From contig CP092880.1 in NCBI GenBank assembly GCA_030710605.1, positions 5,457,223 through 5,521,222 of the forward strand: DNA of 64,000 nt, written 5' to 3'. Source of the stretch: Cordylochernes scorpioides. Lineage: Eukaryota > Arthropoda > Arachnida > Pseudoscorpiones > Chernetidae. Under the pieces are notes generated by a model. That model worked only from the letters and a program-made list of their open reading frames with translations, was not told the DNA's origin and did no database searches. The number at the start of each line of letters is the position of its first letter. Positions within the stretch are counted from its first letter, which is position 1. Below, piece after piece: positions 53,816 to 63,312 of this stretch. The translations under genes and the position numbers were made by a program.

Positions 53816-54420
53816 ATGAACATTGTAATAAATCAGTTTCAATCTCTCTCTCTCTATCCGTCCATCTTCTCAGCCCCACCGCCATGTTGGCCAAGGCTTC
53901 TGGGCGACCCACCCATCACTTTGGCAAAGGAACTCTTCTTTGATGCCAAGTCTTCTGCTAAGCTTCTGGCTTCTCAGGCTGACAAGTACCTCAAGTACTT
54001 TGCACTCTTTTAGAGGCGTAATATTCTTTTTAAAATAAAATAAATTATTTTAAAAAGAATATTACGCCTCTAAAATAGTTTTATAATTTGATAACAGATG
54101 GCGCTCTAGTACATCGTAACTTTGCACTCTCTCTCGCTCTATACAGATATAGCCTTCTCAGTCCACTTCACAGAAGGTTGATTATCAGTTTAAGGTACTA
54201 GACGCTGACTCCTTCCTTGAACCCCTATATAAGGATTATTATAGGTGATAAATAGAGATGGCTGTTGTATCTCTAACTAAGAAGGAGGACGTTCTCGAGT
54301 TCCTCTCCCCCGAGCAGATCTCTGTTCTGTAGAAATTCCTTGACATGGCAATGTCGGGGACTCCGACCTAGACTTGTCTGACTTCAGGACAGAATGTGAC
54401 ATTGAATGACACCCAGTGAG
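53816..54420 (+). pseudogene. Broken coding stretch of unknown origin, split by a hairpin element
   Basis: GC-richer than its surroundings. Part 1 reads DAKSSAKLLASQADKYLKYF; part 2 (after 54130) reads KVDYQFKVLDADSFLEPLYK in another frame, then MAVVSLTKKEDVLEFLSPEQ with an in-frame TAG soon after. The pieces look protein-like but I know no matching domain. Hairpin FB-3 lies inside with a 12-bp duplication. A processed pseudogene or decayed exon is the likely reading. Confidence 0.35.
54009..54118. mobile_element. Hairpin element FB-3 (short FB-2 relative), 110 bp
   Basis: Arms TAGAGGCGTAATATTCTTTT and the inverse, nearly loop-free. Tail GATAACAGATGGCGCTCTAG on the right only. ACTTTGCACTCT flanks both sides (53997-54008 and 54119-54130). 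Confidence 0.85.
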
Positions 54421-54955
54421 ATTCGTCTGATACAAATAATTTGCAATTATTTTGTTTATATACATTTTTTCTCTATATAATTCTAACCCTCTATAATTAT
54501 ATATGTACGATTGATAAAGTCATATTCAATCTCAATCTCTCTGTAATACTTGAAGTTTTAAATATTCTTTCGAAGGTGATTGTTCTGTTTGAGATTTCTT
54601 GTGAGGAATATAATGACACTTCTTTCTTCAATATAATCAATTGAGAAATTAATTAATGTTTAGTTCAATGTGCTCCCGGCAAAATTTCCATCTAAATCTT
54701 TCCTAATCTCATCTTAATCATTCCAGAGTCCAAGATGACATTTCCTAGCTAGTGATCCTTAGGAAAGCTATGAACCCAGGTTAGCAAATATGAAATCGCT
54801 TATCACCATACATCAAAGATGAGACATTCGATAACTTATTTATCTTGGTTCCTAGAATTTCCTATAAATAAAATTTCCGTTTTTAATTCGATTTTTTTTT
54901 GGTACCTTAGGCTTCGAATTATCTAAATTAGACTGTATTATGATTTCAATGTTTG
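54421..54955. other. No gene recognised
   Basis: AT-rich. A segment near 54.84-54.95 kb (ATCTTGGTTCCTAGAATTTC) recurs at 55.74-55.85 kb. Confidence 0.35.
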
Positions 54956-55190
54956 TGTGTGTTACGATATTCTATTATTCTATTTAAAATTATATTTCAT
55001 AGATCCAAATACTGTTAAATCGACCGCCAGAGGTCATGCTTCCCCTATCAAAACTCGTTGTTCTTTCCCGATGGCCGGCTCAAAACTTTTGTACATTATG
55101 TAAATAATCTTTTGTTTTTCCTTGTTCTACACGCCTTAAGCCAGGCAGCACTTTAATAAAATTATGTTTTTTTATATATATATTTCATAA
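54956..55190 (+). repeat. LTR-like repeat (family R1), copy 2
   Basis: Inverse of 39425-39640: GACCGCCAGAGGTCATGCTT, AAAACTCGTTGTTCTTTCCC, GCCGGCTCAAAACTTTTGTA, TTAATAAAATTATG. The TATA-like site is weakened to CCCTATCAAAAC. Confidence 0.55.
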
Positions 55191-55332
55191 ATTCAATTTA
55201 AAAAATATCTTATCAAAACCATTTTTAATATTATTCTTTCAAGATTTTAACCAAGACTGCATTACCATAATCCTCAACATGATCTAAATTCAAGCAGAAA
55301 ATCTTTTTTATTTATTTATCATATATATATAT

Positions 55333-55385
55333 ACTAGACGAATGACCCGGTTTCGTCCGAGAATTCCCCCGAGTGCAATTTCCTT
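55333..55385 (-). mobile_element. Helitron 3' end fragment
   Basis: CTAGACGAATGACCCGG with a decayed hairpin arm (TTTCGTCCGAGAATTCCCCC), inside TATATATA sequence. Confidence 0.5.
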
Positions 55386-55569
55386 CATACTGAAAGTACA
55401 TCAATAATAAATAGTAGAAGTGCCATAGAATAGCAATACAGAAGTAACACATAAACCACAGGCAAAAAGTGCGTCTGAACGCAAAGATTGTTATACAATT
55501 CCAACGAGTTTTACCATTACAAGGAATATAACTAGAAAGCAAGAGTGTCTCTCTTAAAACCGAACACAA

Positions 55570-55660
55570 AACACACTTACTACGATGAAAAATAATGGGA
55601 GGGCTTTGCTCATCTGTAGTGAACCCTTCCAGCAGTTTCACCAATTTGATCCAACAGACC
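55570..55660. mobile_element. Hairpin element FB-2, fragment
   Basis: GATGAAAAATAATGGGAGGG through TCATCTGTAGTGAACCC to CAATTTGATCCAACAGACC. Confidence 0.65.
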
Positions 55661-55878
55661 AGAGCTTTAATACTGATTCTAACAATTCTGTTTATACAGC
55701 AGAACGTATTCAATTCGAAAACGTCTTCAATTTGAATATATATCTTGGTTTCTAGAATTTCCTATAAATAGATTTTTTGTTTTTGATTCGATTTGTTTTG
55801 TCCCTTAGGCTTCAAATTATCTAAGTTTGACTGTATTATGGTTTAAATATTTGTATGTGCTACGATATATATATGGGG

Positions 55879-56411
55879 TCGGTGGAAGAATGGTCTGAAC
55901 CGTTGGTTTTTGACTGCTACGACCCGGGTTTGATTCTTGCATTGGGTACTTTTTTCTGATTAAAAAAAATGCTCCAATGGCCTCCGATTCGTGAAAAAGT
56001 ACAAACCCCACCAGCGAGTGCAAGTTAACCAAACGGGGCATTGGCACATTTATAAGTGCAAAGTCGGACTGCTTTTCACATGTGTAGACATGTGGTGCAT
56101 TTATAGTAAAAGCAGTCGCTAACTTCTTATTCTTTCTTATCTCCACTCAATCATATTAAGGTATCAAGCTTGAAAATTTTGAGACTTTTGATGGTGTCTG
56201 TCGGGGATGAGTAGAGCACATCAATGGATGAGTCAATATAGTCAATAATGTGTCAATCATGAATGGGTGAAGTATAATGCGTCTGCCTTTGTCATTAAGA
56301 CTGGGAGCATTACTCAGTGGCAGGCCGACACTTACAGTAAAAGCAGTCGCCAACTTCTACCCACCATAATATCATGGTCTGTACTAAGTGTACTAGGGAT
56401 AAGCAAATAAA
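55879..56411 (+). mobile_element. SINE B split by an element A fragment
   Basis: Head GTCGGTGGAAGAATGG with ACCCGGGTTTGATTC. The SINE breaks at GCAGTCGCTAACTTCTT, element A sequence follows (56128-56330: TTCTTATCTCCACTCAATC to CAGTGGCAGGCCGAC), and it resumes with CTTACAGTAAAAGCAGTC to GTGTACTAGGGATAAGC. Confidence 0.8.
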
Positions 56412-57063
56412 AAACGGTATATATATATGAAGAGAAGAATTAAGGTATTTCTAAGAAATGTCCCATGTCAGAGTTAACCATGTGACACCACAAAAAGCTT
56501 CCCGGTCGATCATCCAATATGTCCGACTTAAGTCTGAAGAACACTCGGCTGCTGTAATTAGAAGTCAAGTTTTTTCCAAATATTCAGTCGTTTGCTAATC
56601 CACTTGAGAAGTCTTTTGAAGGACTTTCTTTAACTTTCAGAACTAATCTGTCTTCTGCTTCTTCTTTACTTACGAGATATGCAATTATGTTTAGCTTGGT
56701 ATGGCGGAAAAACATATGTAAATAAAAAAATAGCTCTGTCGTTAGATTGAATTTAAAGCAATGTAAGTTTCATTGCATTCCAACCAAACTCTTCTAAATA
56801 AAGATGGTTCTTTTGTTCTATTAGAAATATTGTAGCAAAGTTTTTATTATATATTTTAAATACAGATTATTATTTTTATATTTAAATTATTTATATTTTG
56901 TTATTCTGAAATCTTCCCTCATTGCTTATCTTGTATCTTATAAATGCTGATTTTTGCCTTAAATAAATTGCTGTGTCATCAACAAGCAGACAGTGTAGCA
57001 AAAATTGCCGCTATTTCTGTCCTACCACACTCATACTCCACCCTGCCTCGAACTCATGCTTGA
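56412..57063. other. No gene; second LINE 3'-UTR block at 56.85-56.99 kb
   Basis: TTGCCTTAAATAAATTGCTG then TGTCATC (repeat D in LINE orientation) immediately precedes the LINE ORF fragment below, suggesting two LINE ends in tandem. Confidence 0.45.
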
Positions 57064-57501
57064 AACCTAACACGTAAGACTGATCTATCATCATGGACTG
57101 TATTATATTCCCAAGACCATTCGACCAGATCCCTCAGAAGAATTGCTTCCACTCCAAACCATCTTCTCAAATTTCTACCAAAAATTCGCCATGGAGAGGC
57201 CCCCACCACCATCCTCACGGGCCATGGCCATGTACTGGCAGACATTACACGTGTACATCCCAAAACAGACCCTACCTGCATCCACTGTTCAGAAGAGCCA
57301 CAAACAGTCGATCATCTTCTCTTCAGCTGTCCAACATTCCTAAGACATAGGATACAAACAGCTATCCTGTTTGGACTGACCCACCTCAATCCTAGATCTA
57401 TGGCCAGACTCAACCTCAGCATGGATCTTCCTGGTCAACTGGTTCAACTCAGCAATCAAAACAGGACGCGAGTAAAAGTACTCAACACTAGTCCATACTA
57501 G
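57064..57501 (+). pseudogene. LINE ORF2 C-terminus (family L5) with its 3' UTR
   Basis: 145 sense codons with no stop from just after a TGA at 57061 to TAG at 57499, found without requiring an ATG. Contains LLKFLPKIRHGEAPTTILTG then HGHVLADITR, a zinc motif CIHCSEEPQTVDHLLFSC and the end RVKVLNTSPY. The GEAPTTILTGHG and finger layout is that of R1/I-type non-LTR polyproteins. The 3' UTR (57502-57655) ends with the repeat D block, tying that dispersed repeat to this LINE. Confidence 0.7.
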
Positions 57502-57655
57502 TGAACTGGACTTCTCGGGTAGTTGGCGTTCTGCTCTCCCTGGGTTATAAATATCCCTCTCTCTCTCTCTTATAAATGTTTATTTTGTTTTTGCCTAATA
57601 TAAATTGCTGTGTCATCCTGAAGTTTGTCTTTCCTAATTTCTATGTTACAATATT

Positions 57656-57809
57656 ACCCTAAAATCAGTTTCTTATTGTTTTATTGAAATATCCATTGCC
57701 ACTATTGTATTCCTAACTTTGAATATTTCTGTGTGATTTCAATTACTATACTTATATATTAAAAAACGAAAGAAAAAATAAAAGATAAAAGATCAGGCGT
57801 TGAAATCAA
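57656..57809. other. No gene seen
   Basis: AT-rich spacer. Confidence 0.4.
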
Positions 57810-58037
57810 TATTAAAAATGCAATATCCTGACCAGGAGCACATGTGTTTTACAGAAGGCAGAGCGCCATCTGGTGGAACAGAAATCAACTAAACATTGAT
57901 TTAGCCTGTTCCCTGATATTAGGCCAAATATCAGGGAACAGGCTAAATCAATGTTTAGTTGATTTCTGTTCCACCAGATGGCGCTCTGTCTTCTGTAAAG
58001 CACATGTGCTCCTGGTCAGGATATGCCATTTTTAATA
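57810..58037. mobile_element. Near-perfect 228-bp palindromic element
   Basis: Two 111-bp arms (57810-57920, 57927-58037) around a 6-bp spacer AGGCCA, with about four mismatches. Each arm encodes the mirror of the same ORF and carries CCACCAGATGGCGCTC, a strong CTCF-like site. Few mismatches suggest a recent origin. Confidence 0.92.
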
Positions 58038-58087
58038 TACATATATACATCTTATTTATTACACAATTACTATAATTTTTATTTTGC

Positions 58088-58320
58088 TTATCCCTAGTAC
58101 ATGTGGTACAGGCCATGATAATTATGGTGGGTAGAATTTGGCGACTGCTTCAACAAGCTGTTTCTTACAAGAAATATGTGCAAATATATACGCGCCCAGC
58201 GTGAATTAAAAAACATCGACTATATCTTACAATTAATATTTACTTAACGAAGTTTGACAATTATACCGCAATGTACACCATATGTCTACATATGTGAAAA
58301 GCAGTTCGATACAGTGTCTT
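58088..58320 (-). mobile_element. SINE B split by a second repeat
   Basis: TATCCCTAGTACATGTGGTA to GGCGACTGCTT, then a 120-bp insert (CAACAAGCTGTTTCTTACAA ... TGACAATTATACCGCA) that recurs at 58.87-58.99 kb, then ACACCATATGTCTACATATG. Confidence 0.7.
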
Positions 58321-58974
58321 GTTCTGTGTCTTCAATAACGGCCACAGAGTTATGGTTTGAATCCCGATATATATGCTAAAATGTACAACTTCCTTAAGTT
58401 TTTTTCAAGAGTGTATACTGTGTATATATATATATATATATATATACGCTGGAAACGATGTTAAACATCAAACCTAATACTTAGATTTAATACACTTTTA
58501 GTACACTTGAAAGTTTGTCGCGAGAAAAAAAAAAGTATGGCAAAAAGAAAAAAAAAAGCAGAAGATAGCGAAAATTGGAGAGAAAATTAATTTGGTCTTA
58601 ATTATCTTGCAGCCGAGAGTTGGACTTTAATTTGGCGCCAATTTCTAACAAGTCGCCGTCGATAATTGGAATCCTGGAGTCTGGTTGATGGATTTTTATC
58701 GCCATTTTTTATTGCCAACAATGGCTTTCTTTTACTTCCCTTATCGCCTGTTGGAATAAGCCAAGTTTTTCTTTTTATAAAACATTTTATTAAAAACTAC
58801 AAAATTATTTTCTCACAATGTGTTTCTTTTTATTTTAAAATTCAAACTTTAAAGGGATAATCGCTCTTCAACAAGCTGTTCCTCACAAGAAATATGTACA
58901 ATTATATATACGCGCGCAGCGTGAATTAAAAAAACATCGACTATATCTTACAAGAAATATTTACTTAACGACAT
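58321..58974. other. T1 MITE fragment, TA microsatellite, hairpin arm
   Basis: T1 fragment 58.32-58.42 kb, (TA)n at 58.42-58.45 kb, and TTTTCTCACAATGTGTTTC near 58.81 kb related to the hairpin at 15.83 kb. A 64-codon ORF here has no domain. Confidence 0.45.
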
Positions 58975-59135
58975 TTGACAATTTCACCGCAAATGTTTCT
59001 TTTGAACGAAAAATCGAAATTTATTTTAAGGAGAAATAACGATTATTTCTAACCTTAGGGATGAAGTATGAAAGGATGAATTGTGAAGAGTAATGATAAA
59101 CGGAAAAATAAAGTATCCAGGGATGGGATTCGTTT
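58975..59135 (+). mobile_element. Hairpin element FB-1, single-arm copy
   Basis: ACGACATTTGACAATTTCAC to TATCCAGGGATGGGATTCG. The core starts and is then replaced directly by SINE B. Confidence 0.7.
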
Positions 59136-59143
59136 TAGCGGAG

Positions 59144-59420
59144 GTCGGTGGAAGGATGTGGTCTAAACCATTGGTTTTTGACCGCTACGACCCGGGATCG
59201 AATCCCGCATTGGTCACTTGTTTTATAATTAAAAAAATGCTCCAATGACCCCCGATTCTTGCTAGTCTAACCCCACCAGCGAGTGAAAGTGACCAAACAG
59301 GGGCTATGGCATATTTGTAAGTGCAAAGTCGAACTGCTTTTCACATATGTAGACATGTGGTGCACTTACAGTAAAAGCAGTCGCTAACTACCCACCATGA
59401 TTATCATGGTCTGTTATATA
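59144..59420 (+). mobile_element. SINE B, copy
   Basis: Head GTCGGTGGAAGGATGTGG with B box GGGATCGAATCCC; body to CACCATGATTATCATGGTCTG. It joins FB-1 within 10 bp, a chimera of two tRNA-associated elements. Confidence 0.8.
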
Positions 59421-59602
59421 TTTATTTCAACACACAAAACGCGATATCCCGGCTAGGGATAATTGCGTCGATTTACTTTTTTTTTTTAAACAGAAACAGT
59501 TATAAACATATTATACAAGAAAAGGAATTAAAAATAAAAAAGAGAAACAATAATATTTATTAGGAACCTGAACCTTTCAGGTTAGAAAGACAATCATAAA
59601 TA

Positions 59603-61021
59603 CACTGCGTGACATTGAAAATGGAACACCAAGAAATAGTGGCCAGAAAATTATGCAAATTTCAGGGTAGACGCGCCTAACCGAGTTATGCAAATGATGT
59701 AAAATGCGCAGCTCTCGTGCGCACATGGAGTAAGATATAAGGGAAGGAACTTGCAGAAAGGACCGTATTCGTGTCGTTATTTCTTCAAGGAAAATCATTG
59801 TAGAAATTTTGTTCTTGTGTCAAAAGACACGTGTAATAACAGAGAATGCCAGGTCATCGTAAACGGAGGCAGTTCAAGCAGACAGACGCTTTTACGAGGG
59901 GCATGGTGATCGGACTGAAAAGGGCAGGTTGGTCCATACGTCAAATCGCAGCTGATACACACCTTGGTGCGTCCACGGTGAACCGACTGTGGGGAAGATG
60001 GTTGGAACAAGGAAATGTGGCAATTTATAGGAATGCCGGTGCAACCAGAGTGACGTCAGCACGTGTGGATCGGCGTATCCTTCGACAAGCAGTGGCGGCC
60101 CCACAAGCCACTTGTACCGCCATCCTGCAACATGTGCAAGACACCCTAGATCATTCCATCTCGACCAGAACCATTTCCCGTCGATTGGTTGCTAATGGCT
60201 TGCACTCATGCCGTCCGCTAAGAAGACTGCCATTGACCCCACCGAATAGGCGCCAACGTTTGGAATGGTGCCGGGCTAGATCGACGTGGATGACGGAATG
60301 GCACAGGGTCGTGTTCTCAGATGAGTCGCGTTTCTGCTTGTCCAGTGATAGTCGCCGTGTACGCGTGTGGCGTCGACGTGGAGAAAGGTCCAATCCGGCA
60401 GCAATTGTGGAACGCCCCACCGTGCGACAACGTGGAATCATGGTTTGGGGCGCAATCGCGTATGATTCCAGGTCACCTTTACTTCGTATTCAGGGCACTA
60501 TGACGGCCCAACGATACGTTGATGATGTGCTGCGACCGGTGACACTCCCCTACCTTCAGGGGGTACCCAATGCCCTTTATCAGCAGGATAACGCCCGACC
60601 GCACACTGCTCGCATTAGCCAACAAGCTCTGCAAGATGTACAGATGCTTCCCTGGCCACCGTACTCTCCTGATCTCTCACCAATCGAGCACGTCTGGGAC
60701 ATCATTGGGCGCCGTTTGCATGCCTTGCCACAGCCGCGTTCAGAAGACGAACTGTGGCAAATGGTTGAGATGGAATGGAGAGCCATCCCTCAGGACGCCA
60801 TCCGTACTCTGATTGACTCTCTACCTAGACGTGTTGCTGCGTGCATCGCCGTCCGCGGTGGTCCTACTTGCTACTAAGCCGACGCCGTTCTCGCTCTGTA
60901 TTATGACTATCATTTTGAAATAAAGATCACTTATTGTTCGTCCCTGTCTCTCTCTGTCTGCCGAGTTTCATCACTTTCTGGCCACTATTTCTTGGTGTTC
61001 CATTTTCAATGTCACGCAGTG
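59603..61021 (+). mobile_element. Tc1-type transposon, intact, 1419 bp
   Basis: Perfect 47-bp inverted ends at 59603-59649 and 60975-61021 (CACTGCGTGACATTGAAAAT...), with TA on both sides (59601-59602, 61022-61023). It holds an unbroken transposase gene, and its ~50% GC stands out from the AT-rich surroundings. All this suggests a young insertion. Confidence 0.97.
59846..60877 (+). CDS. Tc1-like transposase, intact
   Basis: 343 residues, normal length for the family, with no stop or frameshift. An N-terminal helix-turn-helix (about 10-55: SIRQIAADTHLGASTVNRLW) and a second one (about 70-120, ISTRTISRRLVANGL) bind the ends. Catalytic residues are Asp159 (FSDESRF), Asp248 (QQDNARPHTA) and Glu281 (PDLSPIEHVWD), which bind metal and cut and join DNA. 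The Asp248-Glu281 gap is 32 residues, two fewer than classic Tc1 (DD34E). A GRRR-like basic patch (RVWRRRGER, ~174-182) may be nuclear-targeting. The first ATG, 243 bp from the left end, is the natural start. Expression is not shown. Confidence 0.95.
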   Translation: MPGHRKRRQFKQTDAFTRGMVIGLKRAGWSIRQIAADTHLGASTVNRLWGRWLEQGNVAIYRNAGATRVTSARVDRRILRQAVAAPQATCTAILQHVQDTLDHSISTRTISRRLVANGLHSCRPLRRLPLTPPNRRQRLEWCRARSTWMTEWHRVVFSDESRFCLSSDSRRVRVWRRRGERSNPAAIVERPTVRQRGIMVWGAIAYDSRSPLLRIQGTMTAQRYVDDVLRPVTLPYLQGVPNALYQQDNARPHTARISQQALQDVQMLPWPPYSPDLSPIEHVWDIIGRRLHALPQPRSEDELWQMVEMEWRAIPQDAIRTLIDSLPRRVAACIAVRGGPTCY

Positions 61022-61613
61022 TATATTTACAAAAATAGTTAAACCTATGATAATTCTCTCTGCTATTTACAAATTGATATAGATCTACAACATTATTTAT
61101 TGTCTGTTGTCTAGCGCTAGAAAAGAGTGGGCATTCCAGCAGTAGGTGTCTTGAATCCTGGAATTCGTTGCCACAATGACAGCTAGAGTCTTCAACCGCT
61201 CCAATTTTTGATAAAAATCCCTTAAAATTTCCATGGTTCGTTGTAAACTGAGCATTATAAAAATTCGAACGGAAAAATGTTGGAATTCCAAACGGGAAAA
61301 AGCTTTGGAATGTTTCATTTGTTTTTAGAAATAATTCATCCATTTTTACACTTAAAAATGAACCAATTATACTCGGAGAATGCGGTCTAAAAGCATTTTG
61401 ATCCTCCATCGAAATATGAGCCAAATCATATTTAATTATTTTAGATTCAATATAATCTGTGAGAAGGGGGATGTTCGCAAGACTATGGACACAGTTCGAA
61501 GATGTAGTTTTGTAGGCTCTGATCGCCCAAAGAAGAATTTGATATTGAGTAGAATTTAGTCTTTCTTTGCATCGCTGTACGTATGGTCTGTACCACGTGT
61601 ACTAGGGATAATA

Positions 61614-61805
61614 ATAATAATAAAACATTTTTAGCATTCAGATGATACTATCTAAGAAGATATAAAAGCTGACGGCAACGTGTTTCTATATTTAAAAGGT
61701 TAAAAAAGTCTTTTACTTTTTTCAATAATGAAACTCATCCATGTCAGATTTTTCTACCAGATGTTGTAATCCAGATGGCAGTATATGTACTATGTAGTTA
61801 TCGGC
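61614..61805. other. No gene seen
   Basis: AT-rich spacer starting with an ATA repeat at 61609. Confidence 0.4.
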
Positions 61806-61956
61806 CTGTATGATCTTGAATCGACACATACTAGGACGTCCACCGACATGCTTCGTAGACCAATTAAAGGAACTCACTGGCTTAACGATCACCGAGATGG
61901 TACATGGAGCTCAAGACAGAGATGGCTGACGTCGCATCGTGTTTGGGATGTAATAC
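61806..61956 (+). pseudogene. LINE ORF2 extreme C-terminus (family L4), copy 2
   Basis: Reads GRPPTCFVDQLKELTGLT, then EMVHGAQDRDG, a TGA where copy 1 has Trp, then RRIVFGM-stop. Same block as 33.45-33.61 kb. Confidence 0.65.
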
Positions 61957-62051
61957 GTATAGTACAACGTTCGATCGGGAATAAAATTATTGTAATATGA
62001 CCTTGGTTAGAAATAAACTGGAACATCAATACATTTATACGAAAAGTTTGA

Positions 62052-62475
62052 AACCCACCATGTAGATATGGATATAGAAATTGTAAGAGAAATTTGCATA
62101 ACTCTGGTGATGCCAGGCCGTCTGAGGCGGCGGACCGCAGCGATGCCCCGCTCCTGGAGGCCCCGACCGATGACGCCGCTCGACTGAGAGAGCGCCGCTG
62201 GTCTACCCCGGCCAAGTAAGTTGGTATCTCATGACACAATCCATAAAACTTCGATTTCTATCATCTATAATTTCCTTTTGGAAAAATTTTCATTTCATAG
62301 TCAAATTTGGCTGAGACATGATTCTATGGCTTATTCTCTAGTCTTACGGGTCATTCTACAGTCATACAATTCTGCCAAGACGCGCATCTATAGGTACTTC
62401 CTCGGCGCGGAACTGAGGGGTGAAGACCTTGTCTGGAGGAGGACTCTCTCAAGGTGGGGAAGCCTTCCTTGCTGA
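62052..62475 (+). CDS. Candidate last two exons of an unidentified gene
   Basis: Exon 1 (to 62215) is GC-rich and reads DARPSEAADRSDAPLLEAPT then LRERRWSTPA, ending AA|GTAAGT. Exon 2 (62301-62475) follows a T-rich tract and ATAG, reading QIWLRHDSMAYSLVLRVILQ, later TRIYRYFLGAELRGEDLVWR and ending in TGA. The donor leaves two bases of a codon and exon 2 supplies the third, so phases agree. The intron is 85 nt. AATAAA lies at 62587. The left border of exon 1 is unclear (acceptor-like AG at 62087). I know no homologue; a LINE 3' end is the main alternative. Confidence 0.35.
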
Positions 62476-63105
62476 AGATATTTGTACACAACTCTCTATA
62501 TATATATATATATATATTCCTCTACACTTTATATATCCTTTTACTCTTTTATTTTTTCACCTTTGTAAAATTTGATTAAAAGAATCAATAAAACTGTTTA
62601 AATTGTCTAGTCATACAGGGAGAGGGCGGATATGTAGATAAGTCTACATGACATATACAAACACAATCCTCTACAGCTATGTATTTCATGTTTTACGATG
62701 AACAAGCGTCTACAAAGCTACGTTTCGGTACATTTATCTCTAAAGATTTTTCCTTGCTTATATTGTTTTATTTTATACATCAATCAAACTTCTACTATCC
62801 TTACTGCGATGAAAAAAAAATATTGGGAGAGCTTCGCTCATCAGGACACTAAATCAATATTACTTGGGTTTTGAGGTGGTCGCGCTAACGGGTGTTTACA
62901 TTGGCATATTCCCCTATAGTTTCAAATTCCAAGCATAAAAATTCCTTATTTATTTATTTACTTAATATCTCTCTAATTATAAAATAGTCATAACTAATGC
63001 AAATCCTCATTTTCATAATCTATTCCGCAAATATGTAAATAGTTATATGTATATATTCTCTTTTTAGCTATTGTGCCTGCATTATAGTGTCACGTTTGTT
63101 GCTGT
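62476..63105. other. No gene; FB-2-like fragment at 62.79-62.85 kb
   Basis: Poly(A)-signal region, a (TA)n run at 62.50 kb, then AT-rich sequence. Confidence 0.4.
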
Positions 63106-63109
63106 AATC

Positions 63110-63150
63110 ACGCCTGTAGAAGGGTTTTTTGCCCGAAAGCTTGCTTTGAT
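63110..63150 (+). ncRNA. Hammerhead-like motif, variant core, copy 2
   Basis: CCTGTAGA, GGGTTTTTTGCCC, then GAAAGCTTGC. Same change of the fourth core base as at 21.78 kb. Downstream ATTAAAAGAAACTC also matches that copy. Confidence 0.4.
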
Positions 63151-63239
63151 ATATTTCTATTAAAAGAAACTCTTCTTCTTTTATTTCGTCTTTTCGACTA
63201 AACGTTTTATTGATGTACAAGAATTTTCATTTCATTAGT

Positions 63240-63312
63240 GTAATTTAGGTCTACGGCAACACCCTCGATTCCCGACAGTCATGAACCGGGATTGAATCCC
63301 GCGTTAACATTT
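63240..63312 (+). other. tRNA-like sequence (family C3), copy 2
   Basis: CAACACCCTCGATTCCCGAC then CCGGGATTGAATCCCGCG. T-arm pairing is intact and the A-box region is decayed. Confidence 0.4.

Larger units (their letters stand above)
59565..61585 (-). pseudogene. LINE ORF2 3' part (family L2), split by a Tc1 transposon
   Basis: Minus-strand codons run from about 61585 (RLNSTQYQILLWAIRAYKTT, the post-RT region of I/R1/Jockey types) through NFYNAQF and a zinc motif CHCGNEFQDSRHLLLEC to the transposon edge at 61022, and the frame resumes at 59602 to a stop within ~40 bp. The same family as 22.15-22.51 kb. Its 5' side is cut by a SINE B tail at 61590-61613. Confidence 0.75.

Noticed and set aside
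57812-58035. Two near-identical 63-codon ORFs on opposite strands
   Set aside because: Mirror images created by the palindrome, not genes.
59892-60812. Several ORFs overlapping the Tc1 transposase
   Set aside because: Shadows of the intact 343-codon gene.
61889-62239. 116-codon minus-strand ORF rich in Ser, Ala and Arg
   Set aside because: Antisense to the GC-rich candidate exon, which has better splice evidence on the plus strand.
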